A DNA stretch of 61,214 nt from an uncultured Oscillibacter sp. (GTDB taxonomy: Bacteria; Bacillota; Clostridia; Oscillospirales; Oscillospiraceae): the NCBI GenBank assembly GCA_902476875.1, contig CABSFC010000005.1, positions 1 to 61,214 of the forward strand, written 5' to 3'. Positions 24,115 to 33,595 of the stretch are shown one piece after another. The position numbers were made by a program, and so were the translations under genes. Within the stretch, counting starts at the first letter, position 1; each line of letters starts with the position of its first letter. Below the pieces are notes generated by a model. That model did no database searches. It was not told where the DNA came from and worked only from the letters and a program-made list of their open reading frames with translations.

Positions 24115-25477
24115 ATGGGGCGACAGCTTCGCGTGCCTCCTCCGGCGCCCTGACGCCCCGCCAGGGACCGTGGAGGTAGAAATAGTGAGACAGGCAGGTG
24201 GCGATGGACCAGCCGATGGGCCAGGCGCACCAAATGCCCACGGCGGAGTGCAGGGCGCCGGAGAGCACATAGGCCAGTACCACCCGCAAGATCAGGTCCG
24301 TGAAGGTGGCGGCCACGAACTTGCCCATCAGGCTGGAGCCCCGCAGCACGCCGTCGGCCACCAGCTTGGAGGACACCACGAAGTAGAAGGGGGACAGGAT
24401 GCGCAAAAACTGGACGCCGGTGGTGACGGCGGTCTCCGTGGGGCTGTCGATGAAAAAGCCGATGAGGTACCGCCCCGCGAAGAAGTAGAGCAGCACCAGG
24501 GGCACGCACAGCCCCCACACCAGCTTCAGACCGGCCCGGAAGCCCTCCGGGACGCGGTGGAGCTTGTTTGCGCCGATGTTCTGGGCGGCGTAGTTGGAGA
24601 CGCCGTTGGCCAGGGTGGTGAAGGAGGTGATGACCAGGTTGTTCAGCTTGACGGCGGCGGAGTACCCGGCCATAACGCCGGTGCCGAAGCCGTTGATGAC
24701 GCCCTGGATGAGGATGTTGCCCACGGAGATGAAGCTCTGCTGCAGGATGCTGGGCACGGCGATGACCGCGAAGTTTTTGAACAGGGGCAGGGAGAAGACG
24801 CGGGCCGGCGCCTCCGCGGGGATGCGGCCCAGCCGCCGGAACACCACCAGCACCGCCAGCACGCAGCTGACGCCCTGACACAAAAAGGTCGCCCAGGCCA
24901 CGCCGGCCACGCCCATGTCGAAGACGGTGACGAAGAGGATATCCACCAGGATATTGCTGGTGGAGGAGCAGGCCAGGAAGAGGAAGGGCGTCTTGGAATC
25001 CCCCAGGGCGGAAAAGATGCCGGTGGATACGTTGTAGAAGAACACAAAGGGCAGGCCGTAGACGTAGATGTTCAGATACAGGGCGGAGTCCGCCATGACC
25101 TCCTCGGGGGTGTTGATGGCCCGCAGCAGGTCCGGTCCAAAGAGCAGCCCCACCGCCATCAGCGCGGCGCAGACCGCGGCGCTGGCGATGAGGGCCGTGT
25201 GGACGGCGGTCTTCATATCGGCGATCCGTCTGGCGCCGAAGAGCTGGGACACCACGACGGAGCAGCCGATGTTGCAGCCAAAGGCGAAGGCGATGAAGAT
25301 CAGCGTGATCTCATAGCTGTTGCCCACGGCGGCCAGGGCGTTTTCACCCACGAATTTGCCGGCAACCAGGCTGTCCGCGATGTTGTAGAGCTGCTGAAAC
25401 ACGATGCTGCCGAACAGCGGCAGGCAGAATTTCCAAAGGACGGTTTGGGGGTTGCCCACCGTCAGATCTTTTTCCAT
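24113..25477 (-). CDS. MATE family efflux transporter
   Basis: A 454-aa integral membrane protein with about 12 segments in two repeated halves. The N-terminus has LFGSIVFQQLYNIADSLVAG and ENALAAVGNSYE, and the second half has PSILQQSFISVGNILIQGVI and AAVKLNNLVITSFTTLANG, matching the MATE fold in which Na+ or H+ entry drives export of cationic drugs or metabolites. It is divergent from the LysR gene at 25618 across a 140-base control region, so LysR probably regulates it. Confidence 0.95.
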   Translation of the reverse strand: MEKDLTVGNPQTVLWKFCLPLFGSIVFQQLYNIADSLVAGKFVGENALAAVGNSYEITLIFIAFAFGCNIGCSVVVSQLFGARRIADMKTAVHTALIASAAVCAALMAVGLLFGPDLLRAINTPEEVMADSALYLNIYVYGLPFVFFYNVSTGIFSALGDSKTPFLFLACSSTSNILVDILFVTVFDMGVAGVAWATFLCQGVSCVLAVLVVFRRLGRIPAEAPARVFSLPLFKNFAVIAVPSILQQSFISVGNILIQGVINGFGTGVMAGYSAAVKLNNLVITSFTTLANGVSNYAAQNIGANKLHRVPEGFRAGLKLVWGLCVPLVLLYFFAGRYLIGFFIDSPTETAVTTGVQFLRILSPFYFVVSSKLVADGVLRGSSLMGKFVAATFTDLILRVVLAYVLSGALHSAVGIWCAWPIGWSIATCLSHYFYLHGPWRGVRAPEEAREAVAP

Positions 25478-25535
25478 GATGCGTTCTCTCCTGTTTCCAA
25501 ATTGGGGGAATAGCTTGATTTTCCCATTCCGCTCC

Positions 25536-25564
25536 AGTATACTCCTGTCTTAGAAAGATGAAAA
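25536..25564 (-). promoter_or_regulatory. probable promoter of the MATE gene
   Basis: Minus strand TTTTCA (25564-25559), 17 bases, TATACT (25541-25536), about 60 bases before the MATE start. Confidence 0.55.
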
Positions 25565-25566
25565 AT

Positions 25567-25579
25567 ATATCGTTGATAT
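25567..25579. promoter_or_regulatory. candidate LysR operator
   Basis: Perfect inverted repeat ATATC-GTT-GATAT next to the -35 region of the MATE promoter and about 40 bases before the LysR start, a typical place for a LysR-type site. Confidence 0.45.
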
Positions 25580-25617
25580 CCTTACCATAATAAAAACTGA
25601 TGGCGGGAGGAGACGGC

Positions 25618-26520
25618 ATGGCGGTCAATTATGAATACTACCGCTGCTTTTACTACGTGGCGAAGTACAAAAACCTGACCCGGGCGGCCTCGGCCATGCT
25701 GAGCAGCCAGCCCAATGTGACCCGGGTGATGCGCAATCTGGAACGGGAGCTGGGCTGCCGGCTCATCACCCGCTCCAACCGGGGCATCAGCCTGACGGAG
25801 GAGGGGGAGCGGCTGTACCAGCACGTGGCGGTGGCCTTTGAGGAGCTCCGGCTGGGGGAGGAGGCGCTGACCCAGAGCGGCGGCCTGCGGGAGGGCAGCG
25901 TGTCCGTCGGCACCAGCGAGGCGGCGATGCACGGGCTTTTGTTGGGGGTCCTCCGCGGGTTTCACCAGGCGTACCCCGGCGTCCGGCTGCGAATCCGCAA
26001 CTACTCCACGCCCCAGGCGTTCAACGCCCTGCGGGACGGACAGATCGACTTTGCCGTCATCACGGCGCCGGTGGGCGTGGAGCAGCGGCCCTTTAAGCGG
26101 ACCTGCCTGAAGGTGTTCCAGGACATCCTCATCGGCGGCCCGCAGTTCGCGGAGCTGGCGGAAAGGCCCCTGCGTCTGGCGGACCTTGTCGGCTATCCGC
26201 TGATCGGCCTGACCCGGGACACCGGCACCTTTGAGCTCTACAGCCGCTTTTTCATGTCCCACGGGCTGGAGCTGGACCCGGACATGGAGGTGGCCACCAC
26301 GGATCTGATCCTGCCTTTGGTGGAAAACGACCTGGGGTTGAGCTTTTTGCCCCGGGAATTCGCGGAAAAGGCGCTGCGGGACGGACGGGTCGTCCGTCTG
26401 CGGCTGGAGGAGCCCATCCCGGAGCGCCACATCTGTCTGGTGCAGGACACCCGGAACAGTCTCGGTCCCGCGGCCCGGGCCCTGCGGCAGATGCTCTACG
26501 CCTATCCGGCGGAGGGCTGA
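25618..26520 (+). CDS. LysR family transcriptional regulator
   Basis: A 300-aa regulator with the usual N-terminal winged helix-turn-helix (NYEYYRCFYYVAKYKNLTRA, then SQPNVTRVMRNLERELGCRL and RSNRGISLTEEGERLY) and a C-terminal periplasmic-binding-like effector domain starting EGSVSVGTSEAAMHGLLLGV. ATG at 25618 is chosen over an in-frame ATG at 25600 because GGGAGG lies seven bases before it. Divergent from the MATE pump, which is its most likely target. Confidence 0.95.
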   Translation: MAVNYEYYRCFYYVAKYKNLTRAASAMLSSQPNVTRVMRNLERELGCRLITRSNRGISLTEEGERLYQHVAVAFEELRLGEEALTQSGGLREGSVSVGTSEAAMHGLLLGVLRGFHQAYPGVRLRIRNYSTPQAFNALRDGQIDFAVITAPVGVEQRPFKRTCLKVFQDILIGGPQFAELAERPLRLADLVGYPLIGLTRDTGTFELYSRFFMSHGLELDPDMEVATTDLILPLVENDLGLSFLPREFAEKALRDGRVVRLRLEEPIPERHICLVQDTRNSLGPAARALRQMLYAYPAEG

Positions 26521-26522
26521 TA

Positions 26523-26551
26523 CGCAAAATTTGCGAAAAAGTTTGCGCAAA
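26523..26551. promoter_or_regulatory. paired palindromes upstream of the FUSC-like gene
   Basis: CGCAAA-A-TTTGCG (26523-26535) and TTTGCGCAAA (26542-26551) are both perfect palindromes with the same half site TTTGCG, placed immediately before the -35 at 26556. They look like two operator sites for one regulator. Confidence 0.5.
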
Positions 26552-26555
26552 GACC

Positions 26556-26584
26556 TTTTCACCGCGGGCGGGGTGTGCTATCAT
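26556..26584 (+). promoter_or_regulatory. probable promoter of the FUSC-like gene
   Basis: TTTTCA (26556-26561), 17 bases, TATCAT (26579-26584), 36 bases before the start codon. Confidence 0.55.
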
Positions 26585-26619
26585 TTTAGTAACGCTCAAA
26601 AAGAACGGAGATGCCTGCC

Positions 26620-27222
26620 ATGGACGCCCATGAAAAGTCCGCGTATCATCTCCCCAGGGTGGGGATGCGAAACATCAAGACCGCGCTGGCGGCCGCCCTG
26701 TGCGCCCTGATCTACTATTTTTTTGACCGCAGCCCCGCCTTTGCCTGCATTGGCGCCATTTTCGGCATGGGCAGCGACCTTGGCGTCAGCAAGCTTCACG
26801 GCGGCAACCGTTTCTTCGGCACCCTGGTGGGTGGATTTATCGGCATGGGGCTGTTCGCGCTCTATGTGCAGCTGTTTCCGGACGGCAGCAACCGCTGGTT
26901 TCTGATTCCGATGACCTTCGTCGGCGTGGTGATTTTGATCGTGGCCTGCCAGTATATCTGGGTGGGCGGCGTCCAGCCGGGAGGCGTGGTGCTGTGCATC
27001 ATTCTGTTCAACACCCCCACGGAGACCTATATCTCTTACGCTCTGAACCGGATTCTGGATACGGGCGTCGGCGTGCTGATGGCGCTGTTTGTGAACGGTA
27101 TGCTCCCGGGAGGCTTTACCTTTGGCTTTATGCACCGCTTTTACATGCGTGTGGGCATCAGGGATGATGTGGCGTATGTGGAGCGAAAGCGCGAGCCCGC
27201 CGGAGAAGAGGCGAACCCATAG
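26620..27222 (+). CDS. FUSC/aromatic acid exporter family membrane protein
   Basis: A 200-aa membrane protein matching the N-terminal half of the FUSC/ArAE group: VGMRNIKTALAAALCALIYY, ACIGAIFGMGSDLGVS, GNRFFGTLVGGFIGMGLFAL, with about five to six segments, and a short charged tail. Full-length members export aromatic acids or similar toxic acids; the short form is common in Firmicutes. ATG at 26620 has GGAG at a good distance; the ATG at 26611 overlaps it. The gene follows LysR but has its own promoter and palindromes. Confidence 0.8.
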   Translation: MDAHEKSAYHLPRVGMRNIKTALAAALCALIYYFFDRSPAFACIGAIFGMGSDLGVSKLHGGNRFFGTLVGGFIGMGLFALYVQLFPDGSNRWFLIPMTFVGVVILIVACQYIWVGGVQPGGVVLCIILFNTPTETYISYALNRILDTGVGVLMALFVNGMLPGGFTFGFMHRFYMRVGIRDDVAYVERKREPAGEEANP

Positions 27223-27287
27223 CGCCGGCGGCAGAGCCGGCCCGCCATGAAAAAAACAGCCGCGCTGCGGCAGAAGAGAGGGAGCCT

Positions 27288-27968
27288 ATGGAATACAAGA
27301 TCGAGGGAGCGCCGCTGCCGGTGGTGGTCTGCCAGCTGAGCGCCGGCGAGACCATGATCACCGAGCGGGGCAGCATGAGTTGGATGAGCCCCAACATGAA
27401 GATGGAGACCACCTCCAACGGCGGCCTGGGCAAGGCCCTGGGGCGGATGTTCGCCGGGGAGGCCATCTTCCAGAACCGCTACACCGCCCAGGGCGGTCCG
27501 GGCATGATCGCCTTCGCCTCCAGCTTTCCCGGCGCCATTCGGGCCTTTGAGATCGGGTCGGGCCGGGAGCTGATCGTGCAGAAGAGCGGCTTTCTGGCCA
27601 GCGAGGAGAGTGTGCGGCTGTCCGTCTTCCTCCAGAAGAAGCTGGGCGCCGGGTTCTTCGGCGGCGAGGGCTTCATTATGCAGCGGCTGTCCGGACAGGG
27701 CGTGGTGTTTGCGGAGTTTGACGGCCATGTGATGGAGTACGACCTGGCGCCGGGCCAGTCCATGGTGATCGACACCGGATATCTGGCCGCCATGGACGCC
27801 ACCTGCTCCGTGGAGATTCAGTCCGTGCCCGGCGTAAAGAACATGGTGTTCGGCGGCGAGGGCATCTTCAACACCGTGGTCACCGGCCCGGGCCGCGTCT
27901 ATCTCCAGACCATGCCCATCAGCGCTGTGGCCGGCGCCATCCGGCCCTTCATCCCCACGGGGAAATAA
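27288..27968 (+). CDS. TIGR00266/AIM24 family protein
   Basis: A 226-aa soluble beta-rich protein of the AIM24/TIGR00266 family. The N-terminus MEYKIEGAPLPVVVCQLSAG, the glycine-rich SNGGLGKALGRMFAGE, and GAGFFGGEGFIMQRLSGQG are typical. The family folds like tryptophan RNA-binding attenuation protein; its function is not established in bacteria. ATG has GAGAGGGAG upstream; a strong terminator follows, so it ends a unit. Confidence 0.93.
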   Translation: MEYKIEGAPLPVVVCQLSAGETMITERGSMSWMSPNMKMETTSNGGLGKALGRMFAGEAIFQNRYTAQGGPGMIAFASSFPGAIRAFEIGSGRELIVQKSGFLASEESVRLSVFLQKKLGAGFFGGEGFIMQRLSGQGVVFAEFDGHVMEYDLAPGQSMVIDTGYLAAMDATCSVEIQSVPGVKNMVFGGEGIFNTVVTGPGRVYLQTMPISAVAGAIRPFIPTGK

Positions 27969-27989
27969 AGGAATGTCAGAATAAAAAGG

Positions 27990-28024
27990 CATCCGCTCCG
28001 GCCATCGCCGGAGCGGATGTTTTT
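27990..28024 (+). terminator. intrinsic terminator after AIM24 gene
   Basis: CATCCGCTCCGG (27990-28001) pairs with CCGGAGCGGATG (28008-28019), then TTTTT. Confidence 0.95.
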
Positions 28025-28121
28025 ACGCAGGCGCGACCACAGCCCGCGGACAGCCTCCCGTCAGGGCCAGCTCCGCCGCGGAAGGGCCGCGGGGCCGTAT
28101 TTCCCGCCGGCCCAGAGAAAA

Positions 28122-28145
28122 CAACCCCGGCTCATTGAGCCGGGG
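28122..28145 (-). terminator. intrinsic terminator of ppdK
   Basis: CCCCGGCTC (28125-28133) and GAGCCGGGG (28137-28145); on the minus strand the hairpin is followed by TTGTTTTCTC. It lies ~40 bases after the ppdK stop. Confidence 0.8.
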
Positions 28146-28186
28146 CCGTTCATTCAGCTTATGGAAGCCGTGGACGCGTCAGGCGC

Positions 28187-30811
<2,625 letters not shown>

Positions 30812-30870
30812 TTTCATTCCTCCGTTTTTTTGTCGCTGCCAAAAGGCAGAAAAGCGATCCGGTGTTTATA

Positions 30871-30882
30871 GCAAACGTTTGC
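30871..30882. promoter_or_regulatory. LacI-family-type operator upstream of ppdK
   Basis: GCAAACGTTTGC is a perfect 12-base palindrome with the central CG of LacI/PurR/CcpA-type operators. It lies ~20 bases downstream of the ppdK -10 and ~60 bases before the start codon, a position suited to repression. Confidence 0.65.
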
Positions 30883-30900
30883 CTTAAAATTACCGATAAT

Positions 30901-30929
30901 ATTATAATAGGAAGTATTTTGAAAAGCAA
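30901..30929 (-). promoter_or_regulatory. probable sigma-A promoter of ppdK
   Basis: Minus strand TTGCTT (30929-30924), 17 bases, perfect TATAAT (30906-30901), within a distinctly AT-rich stretch. Confidence 0.7.
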
Positions 30930-31054
30930 TGCATAAATGGTATAAGAAACCTTGTTTAAATTGAAGCAATTCTGCCAAAACCATGGCGAAATTTCACAAA
31001 AAGTGAAAAAAGGCACACAATTTACGCAAAATTTTACGTGGCGCGGCGGAGTGC

Positions 31055-31762
31055 TCAGAGGGAGAGGTCCATCTCCCGGCAGTCCCGGTCCAGAAAACCG
31101 GTCCGCGCCTGACAGCCGAACAGCGCTTCCGCCAGACCCGCCAGCTCGTCCCGGGCCTCCAGCACGCGACCGCGGTTGAAGTCGGTGAAGCCGTCGATGG
31201 GGAAGAATACGTAGCTGGTCCCGGGGCCGATCTTCCCCTGCTCGCTCTGCCGCCAGGTCCAGCGGCGGGTGCGGACCTCGCTGCCCACGGCGTAGACCAG
31301 CTCGCCGCTGTCCGGCGTCTCCGGAGTCCCGCCGCCGAAGGGAAGGAACGTGTCGCCCTCCCGGGCAAAGCGGACCTCTATGTCCAGCGGAGAGGCGCCC
31401 AGGTCGTGGGTGCCCATGGGCAGGGTGTATTTCAGGGAGAGGGCGTTGTTCAGGTCCACCAGGGGATTGATGCGGGACATGCCCTTGCCCTTGGCGATGC
31501 GGGTGAACAGGGCCTCAATGGAGCACATGTACTTGTTGGGGTTGACGCCCAGGGCCTGGAAGGCGGCGCGGTAGGGCAGGATGTCCGGCTCCTCCTTTAC
31601 CTTCCTGCCGGCAAAGCGGCTCTCCGCCAGGGCGATGCCCTGGTCCAGCAGGGCGTCGACGGCCTCATAGTGGCGGCTGTTGTCGATGCCCTTTGCCGCC
31701 ACCACGCCGAAACAGGCGGTGGGCAGCTTTTCAAAAACGGCGGGTTCAATGATGAATTTCAT
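31055..31762 (-). CDS. B3/B4 tRNA-binding domain protein
   Basis: A 235-aa stand-alone B3/B4 domain as found in the phenylalanyl-tRNA synthetase beta subunit, where it edits mischarged tRNA. Typical parts are EEPDILPYRAAFQALGVNPN, SIEALFTRIAKGKGMSRINP, DLNNALSLKYTLPMGTHDL and LVYAVGSEVRTRRWTWRQSE. Free-standing versions are thought to be trans-editing or amino-acid-binding proteins, without firm evidence. ATG at 31762 gives the family start MKFIIEPAVFEK with AAAGGATG upstream, although the frame is open 30 codons further. Confidence 0.9.
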   Translation of the reverse strand: MKFIIEPAVFEKLPTACFGVVAAKGIDNSRHYEAVDALLDQGIALAESRFAGRKVKEEPDILPYRAAFQALGVNPNKYMCSIEALFTRIAKGKGMSRINPLVDLNNALSLKYTLPMGTHDLGASPLDIEVRFAREGDTFLPFGGGTPETPDSGELVYAVGSEVRTRRWTWRQSEQGKIGPGTSYVFFPIDGFTDFNRGRVLEARDELAGLAEALFGCQARTGFLDRDCREMDLSL

Positions 31763-31832
31763 GGGGATCATCCTTTCCGAGTTTTTCGATCCGGCGCCTA
31801 TTTTACCACAGGAAGCGGCCACGCGCAAGCAA

Positions 31833-31866
31833 CCGGCGGGCCCCGGAACCATCCGGAGCCCGCCGG
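31833..31866 (-). terminator. stem-loop after thiT
   Basis: CCGGCGGGCCCCGG (31833-31846) pairs with CCGGAGCCCGCCGG (31853-31866) with one mismatch. On the minus strand it follows the thiT stop by ~22 bases; the following tract TTGCTTGC is only moderately T-rich. Confidence 0.6.
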
Positions 31867-31888
31867 CTGCAAAGGGCGGCGGAGGCGG

Positions 31889-32410
31889 TCAGCACAGGTC
31901 CCCGCCCAGCATGTACTTTTTCAGAGGCTTGTACAGCACCGCCGCCAGAACCAGCGCGATCAAGGTGTTGGGCAGCATGTAGGAGCCGTTGTAGACCAGG
32001 GAGTAGAGGGAGGGGCTGGTGAAGGTCTGGTTCAGAAATTCCGTGGGGGCCAGGATTCGGTAGATGGTGACGCCGCTGATGTAGTGGACCAGGAACCGCC
32101 CGGCGCAGCCCACCAGGGTGCCCGCGAACAGCCCGCCCCTGAACAGGCCCGCCAGGCCCAGGGGCGTGAAAGCCACCAGGTAGTCCAGCAGCATGGACTG
32201 CCAGCCCCAGGCATAGGCGCCGTCGAAGATCAGCTGCAGCGGGCCGAAGACAAAGCCCGCCATCAATCCGGAGCGCCATCCCCGGCGGACGGCGAAGAAG
32301 AGGATGGGGAACATGGCGGGCGTGATGGAGCCGCCGTTGGGGGCCTCCGCCAGCTTGACGTAGCTGAGGACCTGGGCCAGGGCCACCATCAGCGCGCCCT
32401 CGCACAGCAT
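31889..32410 (-). CDS. thiT: energy-coupled thiamine transporter ThiT
   Basis: The thiamine-binding S component of an ECF transporter; it pairs with the shared EcfAAT module, which is not in the window. About six membrane segments; conserved pieces are ALMVALAQVLSYVKL, GGSITPAMFPILFFAVRRGWRSGLM, DYLVAFTPLGLAGLFRGG and LVYNGSYMLPN near the end. It lies behind a TPP riboswitch, which supports thiamine as substrate. The first ATG in frame (32410) has no ribosome site and would give 173 aa; a perfect GGAGG (32453-32449) is placed eight bases before an ACG codon at 32440 that would add TQNRSHLRVR and give 183 aa. The true start is therefore probably ACG, see findings. Confidence 0.93.
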   Translation of the reverse strand: MLCEGALMVALAQVLSYVKLAEAPNGGSITPAMFPILFFAVRRGWRSGLMAGFVFGPLQLIFDGAYAWGWQSMLLDYLVAFTPLGLAGLFRGGLFAGTLVGCAGRFLVHYISGVTIYRILAPTEFLNQTFTSPSLYSLVYNGSYMLPNTLIALVLAAVLYKPLKKYMLGGDLC

Positions 32411-32457
32411 CCGGACCCGCAGGTGCGATCTGTTTTGCGTAAGAGATACCTCCGAAG

Positions 32458-32493
32458 AAAAAATACCGCAAGCCACCGAACGGGCTTGCGGTA
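32458..32493 (-). terminator. expression-platform terminator of the TPP riboswitch
   Basis: Minus strand TACCGCAAGCC (32493-32483) pairs with GGCTTGCGGTA (32474-32464), followed by TTTTTT. It lies between the aptamer and the thiT ribosome site, as expected for an OFF switch acting by transcription termination. Confidence 0.92.
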
Positions 32494-32518
32494 CGGAAAA
32501 AACGAGCAATGCGCTCAC

Positions 32519-32613
32519 TTCCTACGCCGGCATTACCCGGATCAGGTTCAAGGGACCGGAGGCGGCTCCGCCTCTGTATCTCGGCCGGGAATCTGCTCCC
32601 AGCGCCCCTGTGT
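32519..32613 (-). ncRNA. TPP riboswitch (THI element)
   Basis: The minus strand carries all conserved TPP aptamer blocks in order: ACAGGGGCGC near 32612, GGCCGAGATACAGAGG, a variable P3a GGCGGAGCCGCC, CCCTTGAACCTGATCCGGGT and AATGCCGGCGTAGG ending near 32519. It is followed by an intrinsic terminator and thiT. Binding of thiamine pyrophosphate should favour termination and lower thiT expression. Confidence 0.97.
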
Positions 32614-32734
32614 TCGATTGTCCTGCGGTTTCAGTACATCGTATGCAAAAAACGCCGGCTTGTCAGGAGGATGTGTATTCCATTTTCAGCGATTTTATGA
32701 TAAAATCGGGAAAGATGCAGAGAGGAGTGCCGCC

Positions 32735-33595
32735 ATGAGCCTGTTTGGCCTGCCTGATACCGACCCCATCGCCGCCCGCGTCCGGGAGGCCGCCACCCGC
32801 GGCACGCTGTCCCACGCGCTGCTGTTCACCGGCAGCGGCCACCGGCTGGCCGCCGCCAAGTACGCCGCCGCGGCGCTGGAGTGCGCGGCGGAGGGGAGCC
32901 GTCCCTGCGGCGTGTGCCCCGCCTGCCGCAAGGTGCTGGGGGACATCCACCCGGATGTCGTCACCGTCCGGGACGACCAGCACAAGAACATCGCCGTGGA
33001 TGTGGTCCGCGCCATCCGGGCGGACGCCTACATCCGCCCCAACGAGGGGCGGCGGAAGGTCTACCTCTTCCCGGACTGCGCCCTGCTGACGGAGCAGGAC
33101 CAGAACGTCCTGCTGAAGATTGTGGAGGAGGGCCCGCCCTACGCGGCGTTCCTGTTTTGCGCGGAAAACGGGGCGGCGGTGCTCCAGACCCTCCGCTCCC
33201 GCTGCGTGGAGCTGAAGCTCCATCCGGCGGTGGAGGACGCGGGGGAACCCTCGGAGGCGGGAGAGGCGCTGTGCCGCGCCATCGGCAGACGCCGTCACGG
33301 GGCCGTGGCGGAGCTGGCGGCGCGGATGGAGAAGAAGCGCGCCACCCGGGAGGACCTGACGGCCATGCTGGAGCGGGCCCGGGCGGCATTCGCGGCGGCG
33401 CTTTTGCTGCTGTATGGGCGTCAGCCGGAGGAAATAGACCGGGAAATCGCGCCTTTTCTTGCGAAAAACTTGACAAAAGCCCAAATCATGTCCACAATAG
33501 AACTGTTGCAGAAATATCGCGGCGAGTGCGCCTATAACGTGGGCCCCGGTCATGTGCTGGGCGCGCTGGCGGCGGAATTGGAGGGTATCCTTTGA
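32735..33595 (+). CDS. holB: DNA polymerase III delta' subunit
   Basis: A 286-aa clamp-loader subunit. N-terminal pieces LSHALLFTGSGHRLAAAKYA (degenerate P-loop, as usual for delta'), the zinc-binding set CGVCPACRKVLGDIHPDV, DVVRAIRADAYIRPNEGRRKVYLF and DQNVLLKIVEEGPPYAAFLF identify it. The start ATG has AGAGGAG upstream. Its stop overlaps the ricT start by four bases; holB next to ricT is the common Firmicute order. Confidence 0.93.
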   Translation: MSLFGLPDTDPIAARVREAATRGTLSHALLFTGSGHRLAAAKYAAAALECAAEGSRPCGVCPACRKVLGDIHPDVVTVRDDQHKNIAVDVVRAIRADAYIRPNEGRRKVYLFPDCALLTEQDQNVLLKIVEEGPPYAAFLFCAENGAAVLQTLRSRCVELKLHPAVEDAGEPSEAGEALCRAIGRRRHGAVAELAARMEKKRATREDLTAMLERARAAFAAALLLLYGRQPEEIDREIAPFLAKNLTKAQIMSTIELLQKYRGECAYNVGPGHVLGALAAELEGIL

